Below the pieces are notes generated by a model, which ran no database searches, had not been told where the DNA came from, and saw only the letters and a list, made by a program, of their open reading frames with translations. Positions 25,427 to 34,507 of a DNA stretch of 64,000 bases are shown in pieces (positions within the stretch are counted from its first letter, which is position 1; the number at the start of each line of letters is the position of its first letter). A program made the translations under genes and the position numbers. The DNA is from Solimonas soli DSM 21787 (GTDB lineage: Bacteria > Pseudomonadota > Gammaproteobacteria > Nevskiales > Nevskiaceae): assembly GCF_000474945.1 (NCBI RefSeq), contig NZ_KI440836.1, forward strand, positions 233,917-297,916, given 5' to 3'.

Positions 25427-26422
25427 GTGACCCTCGGCTCCTATCCCCGCACGCGCTTGCGCCGCACGCGCCAGGCCTCCTTCGTCCGCGACATGGTGCG
25501 CGAGACGCGCCTGGTGCCGGGGCAGCTGATCCAGCCGCTGTTCGTCGCCGAGGGCGCGCTCAAGGGCCCGGTCGCCGCCATGCCGGGCGTCACGCGGCTC
25601 GATCTCGACGAGCTGGTCCGCGAATGCGCGGAACTGAAGGCGCTCGGCGTCGGCTGTGTGGCGCTGTTCCCGGTCACGCCGGCGGAGCGCAAGACGCCGG
25701 GCGGCGAGGAAGCGCTGAACCCGGACAGCCTGATGGTGCGTTCGATCAAGGCGATCAAGCAGAGCGTGTCCGGCATCGGCGTGCTGGCCGACGTCGCGCT
25801 CGATCCGTACACCAGCCACGGCCAGGATGGCGTGCTCGACGAGCAGGGCTACGTCGACAACGACGCCAGCTGCGAGATCCTGCGCCGCCAGGCCCTGCTC
25901 TACGCGCGCAGCGGCGTCGACATCGTCGCGCCGAGCGACATGATGGACGGCCGCATCGGCCATATCCGCGACGTGCTCGAACGCGACAAGCAGAAGAACA
26001 CGATGATCATGTCGTATGCCGCAAAGTATGCGTCGGCGTTCTACGGTCCGTTCCGCGACGCCGTCGGTTCGAGCGGCAATCTGGGCAAGGGCGGCAAGGA
26101 GACCTACCAGATGGACCCGGCGAACCGCGACGAGGCGCTGCGCGAAGTCGCGCTCGATCTCGACGAGGGCGCCGACATGGTGATGGTCAAGCCGGGCCTG
26201 CCGTATCTCGACATCATTCGCCGCGTGAAGGACGAGTTCAAAGTGCCGACCGCCGCCTACCAGGTCAGCGGCGAATACTCGATGCTGCAGGGCGCCATCG
26301 ACAAGGGCTGGCTCGATGAGCGCAAGGCGGTGCTCGAGGCGCTGCTGTGCTTCCGCCGCGCCGGCGCCGACATGATCCTCAGCTATTTCTCCAGGCGCGC
26401 CGCGCAGTGGCTGAACGGCTGA
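25427..26422 (+). CDS. hemB: Delta-aminolevulinic acid dehydratase (porphobilinogen synthase)
   Basis: 331 residues; joins two 5-aminolevulinate molecules to porphobilinogen in haem synthesis. The active-site lysines are in SYAAKYASAFYGPFRDA and MVKPG. The metal site reads DVALDPYTSHGQDG: Asp replaces the Cys residues that bind zinc in E. coli HemB, so it is the Mg-type enzyme of Pseudomonas. The GTG at 25427 has GGAAG 6 bases upstream; a TTG 15 bases earlier is less likely. hemE lies elsewhere in the window (50912-51982). Confidence 0.95.
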   Translation: MTLGSYPRTRLRRTRQASFVRDMVRETRLVPGQLIQPLFVAEGALKGPVAAMPGVTRLDLDELVRECAELKALGVGCVALFPVTPAERKTPGGEEALNPDSLMVRSIKAIKQSVSGIGVLADVALDPYTSHGQDGVLDEQGYVDNDASCEILRRQALLYARSGVDIVAPSDMMDGRIGHIRDVLERDKQKNTMIMSYAAKYASAFYGPFRDAVGSSGNLGKGGKETYQMDPANRDEALREVALDLDEGADMVMVKPGLPYLDIIRRVKDEFKVPTAAYQVSGEYSMLQGAIDKGWLDERKAVLEALLCFRRAGADMILSYFSRRAAQWLNG

Positions 26423-26444
26423 GGCCGCGTACCGGAACGCCGCG

Positions 26445-26684
26445 ATGACCCTCGAACCGCATCAGTCTGCGACGCCGCGCGGCTGGCCGAACGAGGAAAT
26501 CCTGCGGCGCGCGGCGCAGGACCTGCAGGCGCTCGCCGGCTGGCTCGGCGCGCCGCCGTATTTCACGGGCGACGCGCCGATCGACACGCCGCTGAAGAAA
26601 CTCGTCGCCGCGCATCCCCGACTCGTCGCCTACCGCGCACGCATGCACGCCCGCTGCTCCGGCAGCGATCGCCAGACGCCCTGA
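26445..26684 (+). pseudogene. Probable glutathione S-transferase remnant
   Basis: A 79-codon open frame whose product matches two separate pieces of the C-terminal domain of metaxin-like GSTs. The first is AAQDLQALAGWLGAPPYFTGDAP; the second is PIDTPLKKLVAAHPRLVAYRARMHARC. The usual intervening helix (TxxDAxxYG) and the whole N-terminal thioredoxin domain are missing. It therefore looks like a truncated, internally deleted gene. It lies between hemB and aroE. A translated short protein cannot be excluded, as the frame is open and begins with ATG. Confidence 0.55.
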
Positions 26685-26701
26685 GCCTCCAGCCACTCGC
26701 A

Positions 26702-27514
26702 ATGACAGACCGTTACGCCGTCATCGGCCACCCCATCGCGCACAGCAAGTCGCCGCTGATCCACGCGCAGTTCGCCAGAGAGACGGCGCAGGATCTGGTC
26801 TACGACGCGGTCGACGTCGATCCGGAGACGCTGCCCTTCGCGCTGCGCCAGCTGCACGACGAGGGCTATCGCGGCCTCAACGTCACGCAGCCGCACAAGA
26901 CGGAAGTCGCCAAGCTCTGCGTCAGCGTCAGCGAGCGCGCGCAGCAGGCCGGCGCGGTCAACACGCTGCTGCGCGTCGACAACGGCTGGCAGGGCGACAA
27001 CAGCGACGGCGATGGCCTGATGCGTGATCTCGCGCGCCTCGGTTACGCGATCGCCGGGCAGCGCGTGCTGGTGCTCGGCGCCGGCGGCGCGGTGCGCGGC
27101 ATCCTCGGCCCCTTGCTCGCCGCCAGGCCGGCGCTGCTGGTGGTTTCGAACCGCAATCCCTGGAAGCCCGAAGCGCTGGCCGAGGAATTCAAGGAGTACG
27201 GCAGCGTCGTGCCGCGCACCCATCTGGCGCTGAAAGGCGATCGCTACGACCTGATCCTCAACGCGACCTCGGCCGGCCTGTCGGGCACGCTGCCGCGCCT
27301 GCCCGGGCAGCTGCTCGCCGACGGCGGCGCCTGCTACGACCTCTCCTACGGCGCCGCCGCCGAGCCGTTCCGCCGCTGGGCGGAAACGCAGAAGGCGGCG
27401 CGCTTCGCCGACGGTCTCGGCATGCTCGTCGAGCAGGCGGCGACCTCGTTCGCGTTGTGGCGCGGCGTGCGCCCGCCGACGGCGGACGTTCTGCAGGCGC
27501 TGCGCGCGCGCTGA
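26702..27514 (+). CDS. aroE: Shikimate dehydrogenase
   Basis: 270 residues; NADPH-dependent reduction of 3-dehydroshikimate in the chorismate pathway, which also feeds the XanB2-like enzyme of this window. The substrate motif PIAHSKSPLIHAQF, catalytic-type Lys in LNVTQPHK, GDNSDG, and the nucleotide loop LGAGGAVRG followed by SNRN are present. The usual NVTIPHK is NVTQPHK here. The C-terminal GMLVEQAATSFALWRG is typical. Confidence 0.95.
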   Translation: MTDRYAVIGHPIAHSKSPLIHAQFARETAQDLVYDAVDVDPETLPFALRQLHDEGYRGLNVTQPHKTEVAKLCVSVSERAQQAGAVNTLLRVDNGWQGDNSDGDGLMRDLARLGYAIAGQRVLVLGAGGAVRGILGPLLAARPALLVVSNRNPWKPEALAEEFKEYGSVVPRTHLALKGDRYDLILNATSAGLSGTLPRLPGQLLADGGACYDLSYGAAAEPFRRWAETQKAARFADGLGMLVEQAATSFALWRGVRPPTADVLQALRAR

Positions 27515-27520
27515 AGCCGC

Positions 27521-28768
27521 TCAGCGCTGCGGCGCGAAATACAGGGCGCCGCGCACGCCGCCGCCGTCGCGGTTCTCCACCGTCAGGCGCCAGCCGAAAC
27601 GCATCGCCAGCGTGCGCGCGATATAGAGGCCCATGCCGGTGCCGCCATCGCGGCTGCTGAAGCCGGGCTCGAAGATGCGCGGCAGGGCCGCGGCGGCGAT
27701 GCCGGGCCCGTCATCCTCGATCGCGAAATGGTCCGCCCGCACGCGCACGGTGACGGCGCCTTTCGGGGCGGCGCGAACCGCGTTGCGCAGCAGATTGGTG
27801 AAGATGGCGGCGATCGCGCCCGGCGCCGCCGCCAGCCGCACGGGCGCCGGAATGTCCCAGGTCACGCGCACGCCCGGCATCTGCGCGACGTAGGGATCGG
27901 CGAGCTCGTGCAGCACGTGCTGCAGGTCCAGGCTTTCGAGGCGCGGCGTGTCGCGCACGCGCGACAGGGCGAGCAGCGCGTCGATCTCGTGGCGCGCCAT
28001 CGCCACCGCGCGCTCGATGCGCTTGAGCGCCGGCTTCTCGCCCTGCAGCGCCAGCGTTTCGGCGGCGCCCTGGATGACGGCGATCGGCGTGCGCAGCTCG
28101 TGGCTCGCCGCCGCCGCGAAGGCGCGCTCGCGTTCGACCAGCGCGTCGAGCTCGCCCATGTAGCGGTTGATGGCGTCGACGATCACCGACAGCTCGCTGT
28201 CGTCGATGTCGAGCACCAGGCGCTCGCCGCGCCGCTCCGGATCGAGGCGGCCCAGCTGGCCGACCAGGCGATCGAGCGGGGCGAGCGCGCGGCGCGCGAG
28301 ATAGAGCGAGATGAAATAGCTCAGCACGCCGACGCCGAGCAGGGCGATCAGGCCCGTCCAGAGCAGCGCGTCCTCGCGTTCCTCGATGAAGGAGATGTCG
28401 TAGAGCAGGTAGGCATTGCCGCCGTCCTCCGTCTCGCGCACCAGCAGGTTGAAGCTGCGGTCGTTCTCGCGCAGGTCCTCGTAGTAGCCGGGCTTGTAGT
28501 CGCGCAGGCGCGCCGGCACGCGCTCGCCGGCATAGAAGCGCAGCGCGTCGTAGGCGCGGTTCGGCGCGGCCGGCGCGTGCGGCCCGATGAGGTAGGACAG
28601 CTCGCGCTCCATGAGGTCGCGGACGGCGGCGTCCTCGATCCACACATCGCTCGCCCACACGCCGAGACCGGCGAGCGAGGCGATCAGCAGCGACAGGCCG
28701 ACGAGGCCGACGACCATGCGCCGGTGCAGGGTGCTGCGCCGGCGCCGCACGGCCGCCTCAGTCGGCAT
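27521..28768 (-). CDS. Sensor histidine kinase
   Basis: 415 residues. Two membrane helices (about 18-40 and 130-155) flank a periplasmic sensor region; a HAMP-like link and the H-box FAAAASHELRTPIAVIQG follow. The kinase domain has the N-box FTNLLRNAVRAAP, G1 EDDGPGI and G2 GTGMGLYIA. It overlaps the response regulator by 11 bases. The periplasmic domain has no recognisable ligand motif, so the signal is unknown. Confidence 0.88.
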   Translation of the reverse strand: MPTEAAVRRRRSTLHRRMVVGLVGLSLLIASLAGLGVWASDVWIEDAAVRDLMERELSYLIGPHAPAAPNRAYDALRFYAGERVPARLRDYKPGYYEDLRENDRSFNLLVRETEDGGNAYLLYDISFIEEREDALLWTGLIALLGVGVLSYFISLYLARRALAPLDRLVGQLGRLDPERRGERLVLDIDDSELSVIVDAINRYMGELDALVERERAFAAAASHELRTPIAVIQGAAETLALQGEKPALKRIERAVAMARHEIDALLALSRVRDTPRLESLDLQHVLHELADPYVAQMPGVRVTWDIPAPVRLAAAPGAIAAIFTNLLRNAVRAAPKGAVTVRVRADHFAIEDDGPGIAAAALPRIFEPGFSSRDGGTGMGLYIARTLAMRFGWRLTVENRDGGGVRGALYFAPQR

Positions 28769-29456
28769 CGCCGCCGGCGTCGCCGAGATCGGCGAGACGG
28801 TACCCGGTGCCGCGCAGGGTGTGCAGCAGCTTGCGTGCGAACGGCCGGTCGACGACGCTGCGCAGCGCGTGCATGTGCGCACGCAGCACGTCGCCGTCGG
28901 GGACTTCGTCGCCCCACAGCAGGTATTCGAGTTCGTGGCGGGTGACAATGCGCCCGGTGTGGCGCAGCAGGAATTCGAGGATGCGGCGCGTCGACGGATT
29001 CAGATTCAGCAGCTGGCCGGCGCGGCGCGCCTGCCGCGTGCGCGGTTCGTATTCGAGATCGGCGACGCGCAGCGCACCGCTGGCGACGCTGCCGCTGGCG
29101 CGGCGATGCAGCGAATGCAGGCGCGCCTCGAGCTCGGCCATCGCGAACGGCTTGACCAGATAGTCGTCGGCGCCCGCGGCGAGACCGTCGACGCGGTCGG
29201 CGACGGCGTCCATCGCCGTCAGCATCAGCACCGGCGTGGCGACGCCGCGCTCCTCGCGCAGGCGCCGGCAGACGGTGGCGCCGTCGAGGCCCGGCAGCAG
29301 GCGATCGAGGATGATCACGTCGAAGCCGCCATCCGCGCCGGCGGCCAGCGCGGCCGGACCGTCATAGGCGAAGTCGACGGTGTGGCGGTGCGCCTCGAGG
29401 TATTCACCGACGTTGGCCGCGAGGTCGACGTTGTCTTCGACGAGCAGCACGCGCAT
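28758..29456 (-). CDS. OmpR-family response regulator
   Basis: 232 residues. The receiver domain carries the acidic pair in LLVEDN, the phosphoacceptor Asp in IILDRLLPG, and Lys in LVKPF. A winged-helix DNA-binding domain (RILEFLLRHTGRIVTRHELE; HTLRGTGYRL) follows. The tatC gene lies 10 bases upstream on the same strand, so this system may be transcribed from the his-tat operon or from a promoter within tatC. Confidence 0.9.
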   Translation of the reverse strand: MRVLLVEDNVDLAANVGEYLEAHRHTVDFAYDGPAALAAGADGGFDVIILDRLLPGLDGATVCRRLREERGVATPVLMLTAMDAVADRVDGLAAGADDYLVKPFAMAELEARLHSLHRRASGSVASGALRVADLEYEPRTRQARRAGQLLNLNPSTRRILEFLLRHTGRIVTRHELEYLLWGDEVPDGDVLRAHMHALRSVVDRPFARKLLHTLRGTGYRLADLGDAGGDAD

Positions 29457-29466
29457 CGGCCGGTCC

Positions 29467-30240
29467 TCAGGCGCTGCCCTGCTCGCGCTGCGCGTCGACG
29501 GCGGCGCTGCCCGGCACGAGGATGCGCGCGGCGATGATGCCGATCTCGTAGAGCAGATAGACCGGCACCGCGAGCATGATCTGCGAGATGACGTCCGGCG
29601 GCGTGAACACGGCGCCTAGCACGAAGGCGCCGACGATCACGTATTCGCGATTGCCGGCGAGCTGCCTGGGTGTCACGAAGCCGGTCTTGACCAGCAGCAC
29701 CAGCGCGACCGGCGTCTCGAAGGCGAAGCCGAAGGCGACGAAGATGGTCAACACGAAGTCGAGGTACTTGCTGATGTCGGTCATCACCGCGACGCCTTCC
29801 GGCGCCGCGCCGACCATGAAACGGAACACCGTCGGCAGGACCAGGAAGTAGGCGAAGGCGACGCCGCCGTAGAACAGCAGCGTGCTCGACGCCATCAGCG
29901 GCGCGACGAGACGGCGCTCGCTCTTGTACAGACCCGGCGCGACGAAGGCCCAGACCTGCCACAGCACCCAGGGCATGGCCGCGACGAAAGCGACCACGGC
30001 GGCGAGCTTGATCGGCGTGAAGAACGGCGACGCCACCTCGGTGGCGATCATCGAGCTGCCGGACGGCAGCAGCGCCAGCAGCGGATGCGCCAGCAGCGAG
30101 TAGAGATGCTTGGCGAAGAAGGACAGCGGCACGAAGATCAGCAGCACGCCGAGCACGATCTTCAGCAGGCGCGCGCGCAGTTCCAGCAGATGCGCCATCA
30201 GCGGCTGCTCGGCGCCGCCCTGTGGCTCGTCGGCGCTCAC
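29467..30240 (-). CDS. tatC: Sec-independent protein translocase TatC
   Basis: 257-residue six-helix inner-membrane protein that receives twin-arginine signal peptides. The N-terminal LMAHLLELRARLLK and SPFFTPIKLA, the FYGGVAFAYFLVLP helix and FTPPDVISQIMLAVP loop are family signatures. The GTG start overlaps the tatB stop (GTGA). It follows tatA and tatB, so the Tat complex is complete. Confidence 0.95.
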   Translation of the reverse strand: MSADEPQGGAEQPLMAHLLELRARLLKIVLGVLLIFVPLSFFAKHLYSLLAHPLLALLPSGSSMIATEVASPFFTPIKLAAVVAFVAAMPWVLWQVWAFVAPGLYKSERRLVAPLMASSTLLFYGGVAFAYFLVLPTVFRFMVGAAPEGVAVMTDISKYLDFVLTIFVAFGFAFETPVALVLLVKTGFVTPRQLAGNREYVIVGAFVLGAVFTPPDVISQIMLAVPVYLLYEIGIIAARILVPGSAAVDAQREQGSA

Positions 30241-30572
30241 GGCTTGTCCTTGCCGAGGTCGTCGGCGGCCTTGCGCGCCGCTTCGGTTTCCTTCTTCACC
30301 GTGTCGTGCAGATCACCGGCTTCCTTCTGCACGGTGTCCTTGAACGAGGCGGCGCCCTCCTGCATCGCGCGGCGCGCTTCGTCGAGCTGCTGGCGCAGTT
30401 CGGCGAGCTGCGATTCGCGCTCGAGCTCGGTCGTCAGATTGCGCAGATAACCTTTGGCCTGCCCGGTCCAGCGGCCAATGGTGCGCGCGAGCTTGGGCAG
30501 CTTCTCCGGGCCGAGCACGACGAGCGCGACCAGGAAGCAGACCAGCAGTTCGGAAAACCCGATCTCGAACAT
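30237..30572 (-). CDS. tatB: Sec-independent protein translocase TatB
   Basis: 111 residues. The TatB N-terminus MFEIGFSELLVCFLVALVVL is followed by the GPEKLPKLARTIGRW amphipathic helix and a charged coiled region. It pairs with TatC in the twin-arginine receptor complex. The ATG at 30572 gives the canonical start; nine upstream in-frame codons look like spacer. Confidence 0.93.
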   Translation of the reverse strand: MFEIGFSELLVCFLVALVVLGPEKLPKLARTIGRWTGQAKGYLRNLTTELERESQLAELRQQLDEARRAMQEGAASFKDTVQKEAGDLHDTVKKETEAARKAADDLGKDKP

Positions 30573-30602
30573 GTCGACCCGAGGGCGGCGTGCCGCCACC
30601 GC

Positions 30603-30830
30603 TTAGCTGCGGTGCTCTTCGTGCTCGCGCGTCTCGGCGCCGACCTTGCCGCTCTGGGCGAGCTGCCCGGGCGTCTTCGGCGCCTCGGCCTCGCCTTCCT
30701 TCATCGCCTGCTTGAAGTTCTTCACCGCGGCGCCGAGATCGCCGCCGGCATTGCGCAGCTTCTTGGTGCCGAAGATCACGACGACGATCGCCAGGACGAT
30801 CAGCCAGTGCCAGATGCTCAATGAACCCAT
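30603..30830 (-). CDS. tatA: Sec-independent protein translocase TatA
   Basis: 75 residues: [19 protein letters not shown] membrane helix, the [14 protein letters not shown] hinge, an amphipathic helix and a charged tail. It forms the Tat pore. It lies 16 bases after hisE and 30 before tatB, so is probably co-transcribed with the his cluster. Confidence 0.95.
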   Translation of the reverse strand: MGSLSIWHWLIVLAIVVVIFGTKKLRNAGGDLGAAVKNFKQAMKEGEAEAPKTPGQLAQSGKVGAETREHEEHRS

Positions 30831-30846
30831 GTTCGTATCCTCTTGA

Positions 30847-31176
30847 TCAATGACCGGCGCGCGCCGCTTTCTCGGCGTGGCCAGATGTGCCGGAGCGCCG
30901 CGCCAGTTCGTCCGTCAGACGTTCCAGCGGCAGGCCGCGCTGCGCCAGCAGCACCAGCGAATGAAACCACAGGTCGGCGAGCTCGTAGACCAGCGCCGCG
31001 TCGTCGGGGTTCTTGGCGGCGATGATCGCCTCCGCCGCTTCCTCGCCGACCTTCTTGGCGATGCCGTCGACCCCCTTCGCGTACAGGCTCGCCACGTACG
31101 ATGCCTTCGGATCGGCGCTGCGGCGCGCTTCGATCGTCGCATACAGCTGTGACAGCACGTCGGCGGCAGAGGGCAC
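30847..31176 (-). CDS. hisE: Phosphoribosyl-ATP pyrophosphatase
   Basis: 109 residues; second step of histidine synthesis. The MazG-like metal-binding helix [16 protein letters not shown] and the [14 protein letters not shown] segment are clear. It is a monofunctional HisE; the cyclohydrolase HisI, normally adjacent or fused, is not next to it. Confidence 0.93.
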   Translation of the reverse strand: MPSAADVLSQLYATIEARRSADPKASYVASLYAKGVDGIAKKVGEEAAEAIIAAKNPDDAALVYELADLWFHSLVLLAQRGLPLERLTDELARRSGTSGHAEKAARAGH

Positions 31177-31233
31177 GGCGGTTCGGGTCGGTTCGGTCGG
31201 AGCGTCAGTGTACGCCCACTGACTTGCCGACGA

Positions 31234-32004
31234 CTAAGTGCGGACGAGCACGCCCCTGCCGGCCAGGAACTGCTTGGCTTCGCCGACGGTGTAGGTGCCC
31301 TGGTGAAAGATGCTCGCGGCCAGCACCGCGTCGGCGCCGCCCTGCGTGAGGCCGTCGTAGAGATGCTCGAGATTGCCGACGCCGCCGGAGGCGATGACCG
31401 GCACGCTGACCGCGGCGGAGATCGCATTGAGCAGTTCGAGGTCGTAGCCGCCCTTGGTGCCGTCGCGGTCGATGCTGGTCACCAGCAACTCGCCGGCGCC
31501 TCTCTGGACGATGGTGCGCGCCCATTCGATGGCGTCGAGCCCGGCCGACTTGCGGCCGCCGTGCGTGAACACTTCCCAGCGCGGCGGCTGGTTCTTCTTG
31601 CTGACGCGCTTGGCGTCGATGGCGACGACGATGCACTGCACGCCGTAGCGCTCGCCGGCTTCGGTGACGAAATCCGGGTTGTCGACCGCGGCGGTGTTGA
31701 TACTGACCTTGTCGGCGCCGGCCGACAGCAGGGCACGCACGTCGGCGCAGTTGCGCACGCCGCCGCCGACCGTCAGCGGAATGTAGATTTGACGGGCCAC
31801 GGCCTCGACGGTCTGGAACAGCGTCGGACGGTCGTCGACCGAGGCGGTGATGTCGAGGAAGACCAGTTCGTCGGCGCCCTGCAGGTCGTACTTGCGCGCG
31901 ACCTCGACCGGATCGCCGGCGTCCTGCACGTCCTCGAACTTGACGCCCTTGACCACGCGGCCGCGGTCGATGTCGAGGCAGGGGATGATGCGTTTGGCTA
32001 ACAC
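31234..32004 (-). CDS. hisF: Imidazole glycerol phosphate synthase subunit HisF
   Basis: 256-residue (beta/alpha)8 cyclase subunit. [19 protein letters not shown] opens the barrel with the first catalytic Asp; [13 protein letters not shown] holds the second. It works with HisH. The GTG at 32004 gives the family length; an earlier in-frame ATG (32079) adds 25 residues from the repeat-rich spacer. No strong ribosome-binding site is visible. Confidence 0.95.
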   Translation of the reverse strand: MLAKRIIPCLDIDRGRVVKGVKFEDVQDAGDPVEVARKYDLQGADELVFLDITASVDDRPTLFQTVEAVARQIYIPLTVGGGVRNCADVRALLSAGADKVSINTAAVDNPDFVTEAGERYGVQCIVVAIDAKRVSKKNQPPRWEVFTHGGRKSAGLDAIEWARTIVQRGAGELLVTSIDRDGTKGGYDLELLNAISAAVSVPVIASGGVGNLEHLYDGLTQGGADAVLAASIFHQGTYTVGEAKQFLAGRGVLVRT

Positions 32005-32029
32005 GGCGTGGTTCGTGACGGGTTGATGA

Positions 32030-32072
32030 GTGATTGGTACGGCGGACGGGGTTTCGTGCTTCTGCCAATCAC
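32030..32072. repeat. Inverted repeat in the hisA-hisF spacer
   Basis: GTGATTGG (32030-32037) pairs with CCAATCAC (32065-32072), followed by further CGATCACG/CCAATCACG copies up to 32094. The same sequence family occurs in the hisB-hisH spacer. Confidence 0.6.
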
Positions 32073-32099
32073 CGATCACGAATCGCCAATCACGCTTTT

Positions 32100-32825
32100 T
32101 CAGGCCTTCGCCAGCTTGACCGCTTCCTTGAAGTCGAGACTGCCTTCGTAGAGCGCGCGGCCGATGACCGCGCCGGCGACGCCGTCGGTCTCGATGTCCT
32201 TGAGCCGGCGGATGTCGTCGAGGCTCGACACGCCGCCCGACGCCAGCACCGGCGTCTTCAGCGCCCGCGCCAGCGCGCTCGTCGATTCGGCGTTGAAGCC
32301 CTGCATCATGCCGTCGCGGGCGATGTCGGTGTAGATGATCGCCTCGACGCCGTCGCGCTCGCAGTGGATCGCCGTCTCGATGACGTCGTGGCCGGTGATC
32401 TTGGCCCAGCCGTTGAGCGCCACGCGGCCGTCCTTGGCATCGAGGCTGACGATGATGTGGCGCGGGAATTCCAGGCAGAGGTCGTGCAGGAAGTGCGGCG
32501 CGTTGACGGCCTTGGTGCCGATGATCACGTACTGCACGCCGGCATTGAGGTAGCGCTGCACCGTCTCCTCGTCGCGGATGCCGCCGCCGACCTGCACCGG
32601 CACGTCGACCGCGGCGACGATCTCCTCGATCACCTTGAAGTTCGCCGGCGCGCCCTTGAAGGCGCCGTCCAGGTCGACGACGTGGATGCGCTCGGCGCCC
32701 TCGTCGGCCCAGCGCTTGGCGACGTCGGCCGGCGTGTTGGAGAACACGGTCGCGTCATTCATGCGGCCCTGGCGCAAACGCACGCACTGGCCGCCCTTCA
32801 GGTCAATCGCGGGAATCAACAGCAT
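32100..32825 (-). CDS. hisA: ProFAR isomerase
   Basis: 241 residues; isomerises N'-ProFAR to PRFAR in histidine synthesis. [16 protein letters not shown] carries the catalytic Asp, [12 protein letters not shown] the second, and VGGGIRD and ASGGVSS bind phosphate. It is the usual length. A gap of about 206 bases separates it from hisH. Confidence 0.95.
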   Translation of the reverse strand: MLLIPAIDLKGGQCVRLRQGRMNDATVFSNTPADVAKRWADEGAERIHVVDLDGAFKGAPANFKVIEEIVAAVDVPVQVGGGIRDEETVQRYLNAGVQYVIIGTKAVNAPHFLHDLCLEFPRHIIVSLDAKDGRVALNGWAKITGHDVIETAIHCERDGVEAIIYTDIARDGMMQGFNAESTSALARALKTPVLASGGVSSLDDIRRLKDIETDGVAGAVIGRALYEGSLDFKEAVKLAKA

Positions 32826-33031
32826 GAGCTGTGGAAGGTGGTGGGAAAGAGGTCAGGAGAAGAGACGGAAGGTTGGTGTCGCGGTCGTGACGGTCGGACG
32901 CGGCGCGCCGACGGTGCGAGTATGGGCAAGAGGATGGGAGGAAACCCTGACGTTGGCCACACTCTGCCTCAACTGGCGCAGGACTGGCAAGCCGCGGAAA
33001 GTCGGGATTTCCTGGACGCTCCCGGCGGCGG
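32826..33031. other. 206-base non-coding spacer between hisH and hisA
   Basis: No plausible gene on either strand. On the his coding strand it is markedly pyrimidine-rich near hisA (runs of CTTCC and TCTTCTCC), which may favour Rho action or act as a leader for an internal promoter. No hairpin with a T-run was found. Confidence 0.5.
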
Positions 33032-33673
33032 TCAGGCAGGGTCCCACTGCGTGAAGTTCGCGAGCAGCGTCATGCCGTGGTTCTGCGACTTCTCGGGGTG
33101 GAACTGGAAAGCGGCGATATTGTCGCGCGCGACGGCCGAAGCGAAGGTGTAGCCGTACTCGGTGCTGCCGAGCACGTGCGCCGGATCGGCCGGCGCGGCG
33201 TGGTAGCTGTGCACGAAGTAGAACCAGGCGTCGTCGGGGATGCCCTGCCACATCGGATGCGGCCGCGTCTGGCGGACGCGGTTCCAGCCCATGTGCGGCA
33301 CCTTCAGGCGGTTGGCGCTGCCGTCCTCGGGCGGATCCGGGAAGCGCGTGACGCGGCCCGGGAACAGGCCGAGCGCCGGCACGCCGCCGTTCTCGTCGCT
33401 CCATTCGAGCATCACCTGCATGCCGAGACAGATGCCGAGCATCGGCTTGTTGCGCGCCGCCTCGATGACCAGCTGGTTCAGCTCGAGGCGCTGCAGCTCC
33501 TTCATGCACTCGCGCACGCCGCCGACGCCCGGCAGCACGAGGCGGTCGCACTTGAGCAGTTCTTCCGGGTCGTAGCTGATGACGACGCGGCCGGCGCCGG
33601 CGACGCGTTCGAGCGCCTTGCCGAGCGAATGCAGGTTGCCCATGCCGTAGTCGATGATGCCAATGGCGGCCAT
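33032..33673 (-). CDS. hisH: Imidazole glycerol phosphate synthase glutamine amidotransferase subunit HisH
   Basis: 213-residue class I amidotransferase that feeds ammonia to HisF. The nucleophile Cys is in GICLGMQ; the His/Glu pair is in FQFHPEKS. PGVGGVRECM forms the oxyanion region. The usual length is about 200. Confidence 0.95.
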   Translation of the reverse strand: MAAIGIIDYGMGNLHSLGKALERVAGAGRVVISYDPEELLKCDRLVLPGVGGVRECMKELQRLELNQLVIEAARNKPMLGICLGMQVMLEWSDENGGVPALGLFPGRVTRFPDPPEDGSANRLKVPHMGWNRVRQTRPHPMWQGIPDDAWFYFVHSYHAAPADPAHVLGSTEYGYTFASAVARDNIAAFQFHPEKSQNHGMTLLANFTQWDPA

Positions 33674-33693
33674 GCGGGCGTGACTCGTGATCG

Positions 33694-33758
33694 GTGATTA
33701 GTGATGGGTGACGGCGGAATGACGGACTGGAATCAGCGAATCACCCATCACCAATCAC
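33694..33758. repeat. 18-bp inverted repeat in the hisB-hisH spacer
   Basis: Arms at 33694-33711 and 33741-33758 (TCACCCATCACCAATCAC) pair with one mismatch around a 29-base loop. A strong hairpin would form in the his mRNA. It lacks a T-run, so it suits mRNA processing or stability better than termination. Confidence 0.75.
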
Positions 33759-33763
33759 GCTGT

Positions 33764-34357
33764 TCACAGCGTTCCCTTCGTCGACGGCATGACGTCGCCG
33801 AGACGCGCGTCGCGGCTGGCGGCCATGCGCAGCGCGCGGCCGAAAGCCTTGAACACCGTCTCGATGATGTGGTGCGCGTTGCGGCCGCGCAGGCTGTCGA
33901 CGTGCAGCGTCACCTTGGCGTGGTTGACGAAGCCCTGGAAGAACTCGCGGAACAGGTCGACGTCGAAGCTGCCGATGCGTGCGCGCGGGAAGTCGACGAA
34001 GTATTCGAGTCCCGGCCGGCCCGACAGATCGACGACGACGCGCGACAGCGCCTCGTCGAGCGGCACGTAGCTGTGGCCGTAGCGGACCAGGCCCTTCTTG
34101 TCGCCGAGCGCCTTGTCGAAGGCCATGCCCAGCGAAATGCCGATGTCCTCGACCGTGTGGTGATCGTCGATCTCGCGGTCGCCGCTGGCTTCGACGACCA
34201 GATCGATGAGGCCGTGCCGCGCCACCTGATCCAGCATGTGATCGAGGAACGGCACGCCGGTCGCGAAGCGCGACGCGCCCGTGCCGTCGAGGTTCAGCTC
34301 GACGCGGATCTGCGTTTCGCGGGTGTTGCGTTCGATGCTGGCGGTACGGGCAGCCAT
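33764..34357 (-). CDS. hisB: Imidazoleglycerol-phosphate dehydratase
   Basis: 197-residue monofunctional enzyme, without the histidinol phosphatase domain of E. coli HisB. Metal-binding motifs [13 protein letters not shown] and [10 protein letters not shown] are intact, and a second set lies in [19 protein letters not shown]. It is the first gene of the his-tat operon in this window. The ATG at 34357 matches family length. Confidence 0.95.
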   Translation of the reverse strand: MAARTASIERNTRETQIRVELNLDGTGASRFATGVPFLDHMLDQVARHGLIDLVVEASGDREIDDHHTVEDIGISLGMAFDKALGDKKGLVRYGHSYVPLDEALSRVVVDLSGRPGLEYFVDFPRARIGSFDVDLFREFFQGFVNHAKVTLHVDSLRGRNAHHIIETVFKAFGRALRMAASRDARLGDVMPSTKGTL

Positions 34358-34507
34358 CGGCTCGATGGGGCGGGCTGGCACAAAGGGGCGCAAAGGATAC
34401 TCCGCCCCTGAACAAAATTGAATCAGCGCGCACGATCGCCTGTCCTGGGGCCGCGTCGCCGCGATTCAAGACGTGAAAGCCCGGCGGCGAAGGCGGACAA
34501 TGCCCGC

